A DNA stretch of 64,000 bases from Spirosoma panaciterrae DSM 21099 (GTDB taxonomy: Bacteria; Bacteroidota; Bacteroidia; Cytophagales; Spirosomataceae): contig NZ_KB893187.1 of NCBI RefSeq assembly GCF_000374025.1, positions 1-64,000 on the forward strand, in the 5' to 3' direction. Numbering within the stretch: the first letter of the stretch is position 1; each line of letters starts with the position of its first letter. This document shows, piece after piece, positions 9,665 to 18,150 of the stretch. The position numbers and the translations under genes are program-made. The notes under the pieces are model-generated. The model saw only the letters and a list, made by a program, of their open reading frames with translations. It searched no databases and was not told where the DNA came from.

Positions 9665-10030
9665 ATGAAACAGGTTCAATTGCCCAATGGCTTACGTGTG
9701 GCCGCGCTGAACAGGACCGAAGCCGATGTGCTGTATCATGAGATTTTCGTCATGCAATCCTGCCAGCAGCACGGAATCCGGCTGGCCGATGGCGACTGTG
9801 TGTTCGATGTAGGGGCAAACATTGGTTTGTACTCCATTTTCCTGACGCAGACCTACCCCAATTTGAAGCTACTTGCCTTCGAGCCTATCCCTGCTTTATA
9901 CGAGGTTTTACAGCAGAAATCGACTCATGAATATTTATACGCTCTACGCCATAGCCGACTAAATCCGTCTGATGGTGTTATCCGACACGAGAAAGTGATT
10001 TATGAAACACGTTGTAGTTGTCTATTTTGA
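9665..10030 (+). pseudogene. FkbM-type methyltransferase, truncated after the SAM-binding motif
   Basis: 121 residues from the ATG at 9665; a TTG at 9659 is less likely. Residues about 40-75 carry the SAM-binding signature VFDVGANIGLYSIFL and the FEPIPALYEVL segment typical of FkbM methyltransferases. After about residue 85 the similarity stops and the frame runs into the start of the next gene, overlapping it by 29 bases. FkbM proteins are usually 200-280 residues, so the C-terminal half is missing. I see no continuation in the other frames before 10002, so this looks like an internal deletion rather than a single frameshift. It is probably inactive unless a short form can work with a partner. 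Confidence 0.65.
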
Positions 10031-11156
10031 TGCCGCTTCTGGTCATCGGTCGGCTGCTGTGGGCCTGAAACGGGCGCTGGATAGGTGCTATACCGACTGG
10101 TCTGTCCGACTGGTCAATATCGTAGACCTGTTTGATCAGCATAAACGGTTTGGGAAAATTGCCCGCTACGGTATCGATCGGTTCAACCGACAGCTTAAGC
10201 GGGACAAGGTTTTTGATCTGGGGGGACAGATCAACCTGTCGCTGCTTTTTCATGATCTGTTGGGGAAAGAGGGTATCCGGCAACTGAGCACATTCTGGCA
10301 GGAAACCCCTCCCGACGTGGTCATATCGGTAACACCCATGTACAATCCGGCACTGTATGCTAGCGTTCGTCTGGTCAATCCATCGGCTGTCTGCATAACC
10401 ATTCCGGTTGATTTTGAGGAAGTAAAGCCTCGTTACTGGTTTACCCCCCGCGTTGAACAGTATTATCTGAATGGCACCGATCGGCTATACCAGCAGGCCC
10501 GGAAGGCTGGCGTACCAGATAGCCAAAACTATCGGGTGGCAGGCATGGTCGTCGATCCTTTGTGTTATGAAACGCCTGTTTTGGAACAACGAGCCGAACG
10601 GGCCCGGTTGGGCCTAAACCCCGATTGGCCTACGGGGGTCATTTCATTTGGGGGGCAGGGTTGCATCCATCTCAAAACCATTGCCGAAGCCGTTGCCCAG
10701 GCAGACCTCCGCGTCAATTTGATTTTTCTGTGTGGTCGAAATGAAGTCGTTTTTAACGCCATCCAGAACCTGAAAACACCCTATCGAAAACGGGTGCTGG
10801 GGTATCAGACGGAGACCCCAATACAGTATCTGCACCTGGCCGACTTCGCGATTGGAAAACCGGGGGCCATGACCATCACCGAAGCGTTGATTACGAAAAC
10901 ACCACTGATCGCTTTAAAGAGTAAAGGGATGCGCCCAGTGCAGCGTGGCAACGAGGCCTGGCTGGTGGCCCATCAGGTAGGTATTCTGGCCCGGCATGTT
11001 GGCGAGATTGTTCCGGCTATTCAGCAGATCATCACGAACCCGGTTTATCAGCAACGAGCGGCTACAGAAGCGCACCGGGCCATTTTTGACGTTGCCGAGT
11101 TGATTGGTTCACTCGTAAGCCGTAACCTACAGAAAAAGCATGACCAGTATTGCTAA
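10002..11156 (+). CDS. Glycosyltransferase of the MurG/MGDG-synthase type
   Basis: 384 residues. The N-terminus holds DAASGHRSAA (10-19), the acceptor-side motif of diacylglycerol glycosyltransferases and MGDG synthases. The C-terminal half has a UDP-sugar binding region around GKPGAMTITEAL and the following TPLIAL. This is a GT-B fold family (GT28-like) that transfers a sugar to a lipid acceptor at the inner membrane. Its position between a prenyl synthase and two P450s suggests the acceptor is a prenyl-derived alcohol rather than diacylglycerol (inference). It overlaps the truncated methyltransferase upstream by 29 bases and the first P450 downstream by 17 bases, so translation is probably coupled. 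Confidence 0.8.
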   Translation: MKHVVVVYFDAASGHRSAAVGLKRALDRCYTDWSVRLVNIVDLFDQHKRFGKIARYGIDRFNRQLKRDKVFDLGGQINLSLLFHDLLGKEGIRQLSTFWQETPPDVVISVTPMYNPALYASVRLVNPSAVCITIPVDFEEVKPRYWFTPRVEQYYLNGTDRLYQQARKAGVPDSQNYRVAGMVVDPLCYETPVLEQRAERARLGLNPDWPTGVISFGGQGCIHLKTIAEAVAQADLRVNLIFLCGRNEVVFNAIQNLKTPYRKRVLGYQTETPIQYLHLADFAIGKPGAMTITEALITKTPLIALKSKGMRPVQRGNEAWLVAHQVGILARHVGEIVPAIQQIITNPVYQQRAATEAHRAIFDVAELIGSLVSRNLQKKHDQYC

Positions 11157-12456
11157 AGGTCCCAGTGCCCGCGACGCAAAGCGACTGATCCACGCGAATC
11201 CACAGCAGGGGTGGGTAGATTTAGTGCTGAAATATGGGAACAGTTTCGGCTATCAGGGCGGACTGGCTACCTGCGATCCGGAAGTGATTCAGACCATGCT
11301 GATGCAGCGGTCACATACCCAGCATCGTTCGGAAGGGTATAAACTGATGTCGCGGCTCATTCCGGGAGCGCCGGGTGTATTGTTTATGGAAGGGGAAGAA
11401 TGGCACAAACATGTGCAGGCCGTGATGCCCGTATTTACAAAATCGACGGTCGATTCGTATGCTGGTCGTATGCATGAAACCGTGGTCAGTTGTCTGGCTG
11501 ACTGGAAGCCAGGAGATAGGCTTCCCGATTTATTCGAATCGATCACGCAAGTGGGGTTGCAGGTTGTGCTGCGGATAGGCTACGGACTTGAGCTCTCCGA
11601 CCCTCTGACGCAGCAATTTGGGGAAATACTGATGACCTATAAACGACAGACCATGACTACCCGCGCCCGGCTGGATGAGTTTGGGTTTTCGATCGATCAG
11701 CTACGGATTATCCCCGCCTTTCTTCGCGAACGATACGAGTTAAAGAAACGGATTCAGGGGTTGAATCAGGTGGTCAGTCAGATTATGCAACAGCGGCAGC
11801 AAGCGGGCAGTAAGGGGCAGGACTGGTTCAATTTACTGAATAAGGCGGGCTTTTCGCTTCCGCAGATCACCGATGAACTGAATCATATTTACGGGGCTTT
11901 CAACGCGATCGATTATGTGATCACCTGTGGACTGGTGGAGCTAAGTCGACGGCCTGAGTGGGCGGCACGTATCCGGAACGAACTAAATCAGGTACTTGAG
12001 CATCGGTTGTATCCTACCCGCGCTGATTTGGCTCATTTGCCCGATACAACGAATTTTATGAAAGAGGTATTCCGGTATTATCCTGTGGCAGCTGCGGTGC
12101 TGCGACGAACTGGGGAGCCTCTTGCTGCGGGGAAGGCTTATTTGCCGAAGAACCGTGAAGTTATGATTCTGATTCAGGCGCTTCATTTTCATCCCGATTT
12201 CTGGGATAATCCAGCCTCTTTCGACCCCGACCGCTGGAGTCACCCCTTGCGTGAACCCCGGGCGTACATTCCGTTTCTGACTGGCCCCCGGCAATGCATT
12301 GGAAGGCACCTGGCCGAACTACATTTTGTGATCACGCTGAATGCCCTGTTGCAACGGTTCAATGTACGGGTACTTTCAGGCAACCTGTCCATATTGCCTT
12401 ACTTGATTCCCCGTTTTGCGGGTCCGGTAGCGGCTCAACTCACGGCACATACGTAG
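11140..12456 (+). CDS. Cytochrome P450 (first of a tandem pair)
   Basis: 438 residues. The heme loop is FLTGPRQCIG with ligand Cys386, and the K-helix ExxR is in KEVFRYYP. No N-terminal membrane anchor is seen, so it is probably a soluble bacterial P450 needing ferredoxin or another redox partner; none is encoded nearby. The I-helix reads GAFNAI at 252-257 where most P450s have AGx(D/E)T(T/S), so the usual acid-alcohol pair is replaced by Asn-Ala. It probably oxidises the cluster's terpenoid product, but the missing pair allows peroxygenase, isomerase or other unusual chemistry. It starts inside the end of the glycosyltransferase gene. Confidence 0.88.
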   Translation: MTSIAKGPSARDAKRLIHANPQQGWVDLVLKYGNSFGYQGGLATCDPEVIQTMLMQRSHTQHRSEGYKLMSRLIPGAPGVLFMEGEEWHKHVQAVMPVFTKSTVDSYAGRMHETVVSCLADWKPGDRLPDLFESITQVGLQVVLRIGYGLELSDPLTQQFGEILMTYKRQTMTTRARLDEFGFSIDQLRIIPAFLRERYELKKRIQGLNQVVSQIMQQRQQAGSKGQDWFNLLNKAGFSLPQITDELNHIYGAFNAIDYVITCGLVELSRRPEWAARIRNELNQVLEHRLYPTRADLAHLPDTTNFMKEVFRYYPVAAAVLRRTGEPLAAGKAYLPKNREVMILIQALHFHPDFWDNPASFDPDRWSHPLREPRAYIPFLTGPRQCIGRHLAELHFVITLNALLQRFNVRVLSGNLSILPYLIPRFAGPVAAQLTAHT

Positions 12457-12458
12457 GG

Positions 12459-13793
12459 ATGAAAACGAACCGGACGGGTATACCCCCTGGCCCTGTTGTG
12501 GCCGAAGCCCAGCACCTGCTTGAGCAGCATCGGGAAAAAGCCTGGGTAATGCTGACCCAGAGATACGGGAAAAGTTTTCTGTATCAGGGGAATCTGGTTA
12601 CCTGCGACCCCCGACTTGTGGAAGCCCTGTTGATGGACCGTACGCATACACAGCGTCGATCCAGTGTGTACAAATACGCTTCCTGGATGATTCCGATAGC
12701 ACCTGGACTTCTGTTTATGGATGGGGATGCCTGGGAGAAACGACTGCGGGCTGTAATGCCTGTGTTCACGAAAGCGAATGTCGATTCATATGCCGAATGT
12801 ATGCACCAGCAGGTTGTTCAGCATGTAACACACTGGTCAGAAAATCAGCCCTTCGAGGATTTGTATGCCCTACTGGTTAACCTGAATAGCGCGTTGTTTC
12901 TGAAGGTAGGCTGTGGGCTTGACCCCGACGAGCCAGGTGTTCATGAGCTGGGCCGTGCGCTGGTCGATTTCAAGTTTCATTACATGGACAGCCGTACTCG
13001 GCTCGACGATTTTGGCATGGGGAAACGGCAATTTGCCCGGTTGCCCCGCTTTGTGAGGTCACACTGGCAGCGGAATCGTAAAAAACGGCAGCTCCACGCA
13101 CAGGTTCAGTCGTTGGTACATCAACGACAAAAAGGGGATTCGAGAGGGTTGAACTGGATACACCGTTTGCAGGAAGCAGGCTTTTCAGTGGCGGAAATAG
13201 CCGATGAAGTAAACCATCTGTATGGGGCCTACAATGCCCTGGATCATGTGTTGACAGGGGCTTTTTATGAACTCAGCCAACGCCCCGCCCTGGTCGAATC
13301 TCTCCGCAACGAACTTCGGGCCGTGACAGGTGAACGTGGCTATCCTACCCGCGATGATTTCCGGGTGTTACCCAATACCATTCAGTTTATGAAAGAAGTT
13401 TTGCGGGTTTATCCGGCCACAATGGGCGTTGCCCGCCGATTTGGTGAGTCAATGTCCGTTGATGGTGTAACGATACCTAAAGGGCAGGAAACGCTGATTT
13501 TGCTGCATGCCCTGCATCATCATCCCGATTTCTGGCAAAACCCCGATCAGTTCGAACCCAGTCGCTGGCAGCAGGAACCATCTGTGCCCTTTACCTACAT
13601 CCCATTTCTGACTGGCCCCCGGAAATGCATCGGTCAGCATCTGGCAGAATTGAATTTCGTGATCGTTCTGAATGCCTTATTGCAAACCTTCTCTGTCGAG
13701 ATTTCTGATCCCAGTATTCGGCTGGCCGCGTTTATGATGCCCCGTTTCGAACGAGGTGTGGCAGGAATATGGCGTCGTCGAAAAGCAGAATAG
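12459..13793 (+). CDS. Cytochrome P450 (second of a tandem pair)
   Basis: 444 residues from the ATG at 12459, two bases after the stop of the first P450; the frame is open further upstream but that part overlaps the other gene and lacks P450 features. The heme loop is FLTGPRKCIG with ligand Cys390, and ExxR lies in KEVLRVYP. The I-helix is GAYNAL at 256-261, again lacking the acid-alcohol pair. The two proteins share many blocks (VMPVFTK, FHPDFW/HHPDFW, AYIPFLTGPR/FTYIPFLTGPR) and clearly arose by tandem duplication, then diverged. They probably act one after the other on the same scaffold. Confidence 0.88.
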   Translation: MKTNRTGIPPGPVVAEAQHLLEQHREKAWVMLTQRYGKSFLYQGNLVTCDPRLVEALLMDRTHTQRRSSVYKYASWMIPIAPGLLFMDGDAWEKRLRAVMPVFTKANVDSYAECMHQQVVQHVTHWSENQPFEDLYALLVNLNSALFLKVGCGLDPDEPGVHELGRALVDFKFHYMDSRTRLDDFGMGKRQFARLPRFVRSHWQRNRKKRQLHAQVQSLVHQRQKGDSRGLNWIHRLQEAGFSVAEIADEVNHLYGAYNALDHVLTGAFYELSQRPALVESLRNELRAVTGERGYPTRDDFRVLPNTIQFMKEVLRVYPATMGVARRFGESMSVDGVTIPKGQETLILLHALHHHPDFWQNPDQFEPSRWQQEPSVPFTYIPFLTGPRKCIGQHLAELNFVIVLNALLQTFSVEISDPSIRLAAFMMPRFERGVAGIWRRRKAE

Positions 13794-13809
13794 CCAGCCT
13801 TCGCCTGTA

Positions 13810-14586
13810 TTAAACCCGTAAGAAGTGAATGTCGTAGTTAATTTTAATGAGTCGGTACAGGTAGCGGATAGTGGCAATCGCCGGGTTTTTACTGAAAGTC
13901 CAGAATTTACGGCTGATCGTACTGGGCTCCTCCTGGCTATTTTTTTGGTAAAATAACTCGGTGAACTTGTTGAAGAATAATCCTTTTCCGCCTTTCTGGA
14001 TAAAAGCAATACTCATTCGGTACTCCGTTTGGTCGGGGTGGATACCTTCTACATACCGACCGAACTTCTGCAAAAACGAGCTTCGACGGAGGTGGGGGTG
14101 GTCGCTGTACTCGTATAGTTTTTTATAGTTCAGCGACCAGGCAGGCATATACATTTCTGAGAAACCTTCATTGTAAGGCTTCAGAAATGGATAGCGGATA
14201 TATGCATAGTATCGGATAATATCGAACTGAGGCTCACGATCGAGGATGGCCAGTGACTCGACAAGCCGATCAGGAAATAGGGGGGTGGGTTCAAAGTCTT
14301 CCTGTACATACAGGGTATAGGCGGTTCGGACCGCTTCCTGGCCCTTATTGATGTTGTTACCTAAACCTTTATTGACAGGAGTAGTAATTAATTGATAGCC
14401 AAATTTGGCCTGTAGGGTTTTCAGATAAGCCTGATGCTCTGTTTTACTGCCATCATCCGATACGACGATATCGCCAAAGTGGCAATCGAGCTGGCGGAAG
14501 GTTTGTAAAAGATTCTCCAGCGACTGACTGCGGTTGTAGTGAGTGACCAGAAGGGTAACATTAGGAAAGTCGTAGTTTTTTTTCAT
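13810..14586 (-). CDS. Family 2 glycosyltransferase
   Basis: 258 residues of GT-A type. The N-terminus TLLVTHYNRSQSLENLL and the IVVSDDGS motif (near 40-48) form the nucleotide-sugar binding part; YVQEDFEP near 95 stands where the DxD-type metal site is expected. No membrane segments are seen, so it should work on lipid-linked glycan at the cytoplasmic face. It is the last gene of the minus-strand polysaccharide locus and ends 16 bases from the end of the convergent P450 gene. Confidence 0.8.
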   Translation of the reverse strand: MKKNYDFPNVTLLVTHYNRSQSLENLLQTFRQLDCHFGDIVVSDDGSKTEHQAYLKTLQAKFGYQLITTPVNKGLGNNINKGQEAVRTAYTLYVQEDFEPTPLFPDRLVESLAILDREPQFDIIRYYAYIRYPFLKPYNEGFSEMYMPAWSLNYKKLYEYSDHPHLRRSSFLQKFGRYVEGIHPDQTEYRMSIAFIQKGGKGLFFNKFTELFYQKNSQEEPSTISRKFWTFSKNPAIATIRYLYRLIKINYDIHFLRV

Positions 14587-14629
14587 GAAAGTAATGTATG
14601 CGGATGTACATAGTTCTGGGTCTGGATAT

Positions 14630-16117
14630 TCATCGGATTAACAATACCCAGCCACTTTTGGCGACATGGCGTTCTTCGCGGCTTATGGATCGTATACTAT
14701 AGTCAAAAGTCCAGGCATACGAACCGGTTTCGCAGGGCTGATTCCGGTAGGTGCCATCCCAGGCATTTTCGGGGTCCTTACTGACAAAAATCAAATTGCC
14801 CCACCGATCGTAGATTCGGAACTGATAGGTCAGAAAGGTTCCGGCATGGCGAATCTGAAGCTGATCGTTCATCGAGTCGCCGTTGGGGGTAAATGCATCG
14901 GGTACGTACGTATCTTCCAGGTGGCAGTTCTGAACGATTACGGTAACCGAATCGCGGTACGGACAGTTGTTGAGCGTTGTTTCGAGCCAGTAAATACCTG
15001 CTGTTTTTACGGTCAGGCTCCGGCTGGTACTCTGATCTGACCAAACGAATCCCGCATTGGAGGATAGGGTGTCAGGAACGTTGAATACAACGGACGCCCC
15101 CTCACACAGGATGAAGGGTGGCCCTAAATCGACAGTGGCTACGGGGGTGCCATCGACAATCAGTACATTCGACTCGGCCGAACATTGCGATCGCCCTACA
15201 GCAGCCTCGTTGATTGGCTGGGTGTTATGAAGGCGGTAGTAGGTACGGCCAGCCCGAACCGGATTGATGGTATAGCTCGCTTGGCCTGCACCCGGTACGG
15301 CTGTCCAGTTTACATTGTCGCGGCTCTGCTGCCATAAATACACCGGGTTAGGGTAGCCTGTAGCCGAGCCGACTTCTAGCGTTACAGCACTATAGGCACA
15401 GGCAGTGAGCTGATCCCCCGTCGAATTGGCAAACTGGATGGACAGAGCCGGGTGAACAGGTCGAAAGCCAATATCGTCGATAATCAGGTCGTTACCGCAC
15501 CCACCCAGCCCCTGATTGACCAGCTTCACCACGATGTCATTTACGTTAGTCTGGATGCTAAATTGCATGGTCAGTTGAACCCAGGTTGGTGAGGGCGTTC
15601 GAGGAATAGCCGACTGAACAACCTCGCGGATGAGTGTGCCGTCGGTCTGTTCGATCCGCATCACAATGATCGGATTACGCAGGCTATAGCCGTCACAGGC
15701 ACCGGGTTGCATGACTTTATTCAGGTTTAATGCCCAGAGCGAAAACTCGTAAGTTATGCCTGGGCACAAGCCCGTAACGGTCTGACTGTAAAACTCACTG
15801 GGCAGGTAAGCGGCATTGACCACGAACATATTGCCCCGAACATCTCCGGCGGTATGATCCTCAGCTATGTAATGCCAGGCTTGTCCGTGGCAACTTCCCG
15901 ATACCGTATCCATCACATTGTATTCGCCATCTTCGGGGCAGGCTATGGGGTTGTAGGTGAATTTTGTCTCTCCAGCGGGCAAAGCGCCCCGGGTACCGGC
16001 TCCAAATGTTTCGCAAATGATAGCCCCCTGGCTGCATTGGGCCTGGCCGCGTGTACCCGTTGCCAGTACCAGTAGCAGGAGAATCATCCAGCAGAAAACG
16101 GACTGGGGCGCAGCCAT
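14630..16117 (-). CDS. Secreted protein with CHU_C (gliding-motility-associated, T9SS type B) C-terminal domain
   Basis: 495 residues: a signal peptide (about 1-26, ending TRGQA), a Cys-rich beta-sandwich-like region (about 27-230), an Ig-like segment (about 235-330), and a C-terminal CHU_C domain of about 90 residues with YVPDAFTPNGDSMNDQL, FRIYDRWGNLIF and the GTYRNQPCETGSYAW segment. CHU_C is the type B sorting domain for type IX secretion, so the protein should be exported to the cell surface. It lies between glycosyltransferase genes in the polysaccharide locus and may be an adhesin that holds or organises the secreted glycan (inference). Confidence 0.85.
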   Translation of the reverse strand: MAAPQSVFCWMILLLLVLATGTRGQAQCSQGAIICETFGAGTRGALPAGETKFTYNPIACPEDGEYNVMDTVSGSCHGQAWHYIAEDHTAGDVRGNMFVVNAAYLPSEFYSQTVTGLCPGITYEFSLWALNLNKVMQPGACDGYSLRNPIIVMRIEQTDGTLIREVVQSAIPRTPSPTWVQLTMQFSIQTNVNDIVVKLVNQGLGGCGNDLIIDDIGFRPVHPALSIQFANSTGDQLTACAYSAVTLEVGSATGYPNPVYLWQQSRDNVNWTAVPGAGQASYTINPVRAGRTYYRLHNTQPINEAAVGRSQCSAESNVLIVDGTPVATVDLGPPFILCEGASVVFNVPDTLSSNAGFVWSDQSTSRSLTVKTAGIYWLETTLNNCPYRDSVTVIVQNCHLEDTYVPDAFTPNGDSMNDQLQIRHAGTFLTYQFRIYDRWGNLIFVSKDPENAWDGTYRNQPCETGSYAWTFDYSIRSISREERHVAKSGWVLLIR

Positions 16118-16130
16118 AAGCGCTTAGAAA

Positions 16131-16991
16131 CTAGTTGTTCGTTGAGGTTTTGGTATCGTGCGGAGCCTGAGGGACGAACAGGCTGCGAAATCGACGTAGC
16201 TCGATGCCAACTTTCAGCCAGACCGTGCGTGAGAAACTGCCGTCTTTTTCGAGGGTACGCGTGCCTGTCCAGACCCGTGCCTTTCGGGATTTTACCTGTT
16301 TCACCGTACCATAGTTCATCAGGTCGAAACACATCCGTCCGTCTTCGCCCCGGATTTTGTGCATCACATAGCCAACTTTCAGGGCATATTCGCGCACGTA
16401 GCCCAGGCTGATGCCATAGGCGTTCAGATGGGGTCGCTTCAGATGCCGTAGTTCGGCAATGGTATCCTTCATGGTTTCGAGCATGGTGAGTTTCCAGCGG
16501 GGAAAACCGGGCGAAGGAATGAACGAATACCGACCGTATACACAAACGACACCGGGTTGCTGGAGAACGGCCATCAGTTCATTGGTCCAGTCTGGAGGAT
16601 ACAGACCGTCGGAGTCGGCGGTAAGCAGGTATTTGCCCCGAGCCTGCTCCAGGCCCATTTGCCGGGCAGGGCCCCAGCCCTGTATCGGCTGAAAGACGGA
16701 TCGAATATGCAGGCTGTCGAGCGTTTTCTGCGTATTGTCGGTTGAGTTGTTGTTCACCACCAGAATCTCGACGGGGATGCTCGTTTTCTGTTTGGCCAGT
16801 GAAGCAATACTGCGGAGAATATTTACCTCCTCGTTCCAGGCTGGCACAACAATACTCACCAGAGGGTCTGGCTTCTGAATTGCATCAAGGTCTTTGTTGA
16901 TCGCATCGAATACCGATTGCGGAATGTCTTCGAACGATTTATAGGGGAAATTAAATTGGTTGATCCAGTCTGGGGCGTTTAGCAGGTTCAT
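16131..16991 (-). CDS. Family 2 glycosyltransferase
   Basis: 286 residues. PLVSIVVPAWNEEVNILRSI followed by EILVVNNNSTDNT is the GT2 nucleotide-binding pattern, and LLTADSDGLYPPDW holds the DxD-type motif. It lacks transmembrane helices and is most likely a cytoplasmic transferase extending the lipid-linked repeat unit. It lies 13 bases upstream of the CHU_C gene on the same strand, so the two are probably cotranscribed. Confidence 0.85.
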   Translation of the reverse strand: MNLLNAPDWINQFNFPYKSFEDIPQSVFDAINKDLDAIQKPDPLVSIVVPAWNEEVNILRSIASLAKQKTSIPVEILVVNNNSTDNTQKTLDSLHIRSVFQPIQGWGPARQMGLEQARGKYLLTADSDGLYPPDWTNELMAVLQQPGVVCVYGRYSFIPSPGFPRWKLTMLETMKDTIAELRHLKRPHLNAYGISLGYVREYALKVGYVMHKIRGEDGRMCFDLMNYGTVKQVKSRKARVWTGTRTLEKDGSFSRTVWLKVGIELRRFRSLFVPQAPHDTKTSTNN

Positions 16992-17042
16992 AATACAAAT
17001 CAGTTAGGCATGTCAGAAGATGGTATCATATAGGTACAGCCA

Positions 17043-18125
17043 TCACCCGGCCGACGAGGGTTGGGGGATTGATCGGGGGACTCGGCTCGGTGGTGTTGTT
17101 TGCAGAATCAGTTCGACATACCGATACGTAAACAACGATAGCAGATGCACACCGATCAGGCAGAGGAGCACATACGACCATTCGCCCAGCGGAGTAGCGG
17201 GCACTTTAATGACCCGGAAAATGACCAGGTCCAGCACGTTCAGAACTACCATGTGGTTGAGGTAGTACGAATAGGAAAGCTTACCAAGAAATTCCAGACG
17301 ATCACTCGCCAGTATGCCCGAAATCCGGCCTTTCTCCTGCGAAAATACCAGGATCATCAGGGCGAACAGGAACGGCATCATCCAGCTTTCGGCATGTTGA
17401 AACCGGCTTACAGCCACTAGCGTAATACCCAGCAGGAGCATTTCTGCGATTGAAAAGAGCCACGGGACACCTGCCGATTGCCAGCGTCGACTCAATCGAT
17501 AGGTGAGCATACCAAGCAGAAAACTATAGAAACAACGGATAAAGCCGTAGTCGTAATTGTAAATGATATTGCCCTGATGCTGAACAATGAACCAGGCAAT
17601 CAGACCGAAGCAAAGGGTGCACATAACCCATAAATTCTTCCGAAAAACGACCAGACACAATGCCCAAAGCAGGTAGGTGTAAAATTCGACACTGATACTC
17701 CAGCTTGGACCGTTCCAGGTTGTACTGTCAAACAGGTTCAGCGACTGGGTAAGAGTCAGGTTGGCCAGAAGCGAAACAAACGATTTGTCGGGACCAAAAA
17801 CCGGGTTCGATAACCTGACCACATACCGATCCACGCCAAAGCGGAAAAGCTCGAATAGCAGAACCAGTATCAGGGTGAACAGATGGAGCGGGTAAAGCCG
17901 TTTGAATCGTTTGATAGCAAACGGTCTGATGCTCGAAATATCCGTGATTTTGGCATAGTTGCTGTGCGTCATGACAAAGCCCGACAGCACAAAAAAGAAA
18001 TCGACAAAAATGTCGCTTTTAGCAACAAAATCATTCCCCTTCAGGATGGACAAGTGCTGCAGGTGGAAAAAAATAACCAGGATGGCAGCCATTCCCCGAA
18101 ATGTATCAACCGCTCGAAACCGCAT
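17043..18125 (-). CDS. Acyltransferase family 3 membrane protein (sugar O-acyltransferase)
   Basis: 360 residues with about ten hydrophobic segments. The start, FRAVDTFRGMAAILVIFFHL, is the signature opening of acyltransferase-3 proteins, and SWSISVEFYTYLLWAL near 140 is another conserved block. These inner-membrane enzymes transfer acetyl or other acyl groups from the cytoplasm to sugars of surface polysaccharides. Here it probably O-acylates the exopolysaccharide made by the neighbouring genes. Confidence 0.85.
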   Translation of the reverse strand: MRFRAVDTFRGMAAILVIFFHLQHLSILKGNDFVAKSDIFVDFFFVLSGFVMTHSNYAKITDISSIRPFAIKRFKRLYPLHLFTLILVLLFELFRFGVDRYVVRLSNPVFGPDKSFVSLLANLTLTQSLNLFDSTTWNGPSWSISVEFYTYLLWALCLVVFRKNLWVMCTLCFGLIAWFIVQHQGNIIYNYDYGFIRCFYSFLLGMLTYRLSRRWQSAGVPWLFSIAEMLLLGITLVAVSRFQHAESWMMPFLFALMILVFSQEKGRISGILASDRLEFLGKLSYSYYLNHMVVLNVLDLVIFRVIKVPATPLGEWSYVLLCLIGVHLLSLFTYRYVELILQTTPPSRVPRSIPQPSSAG

Positions 18126-18150
18126 GCTGCGTAAGGTTTAGGATGTATGA

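Noticed and set aside
12294-12458. Open frame upstream of the second P450, adding 55 residues
   Set aside because: It overlaps the first P450's heme-binding region and shows no P450 or signal-peptide features; the ATG at 12459, two bases after the previous stop, fits operon spacing.
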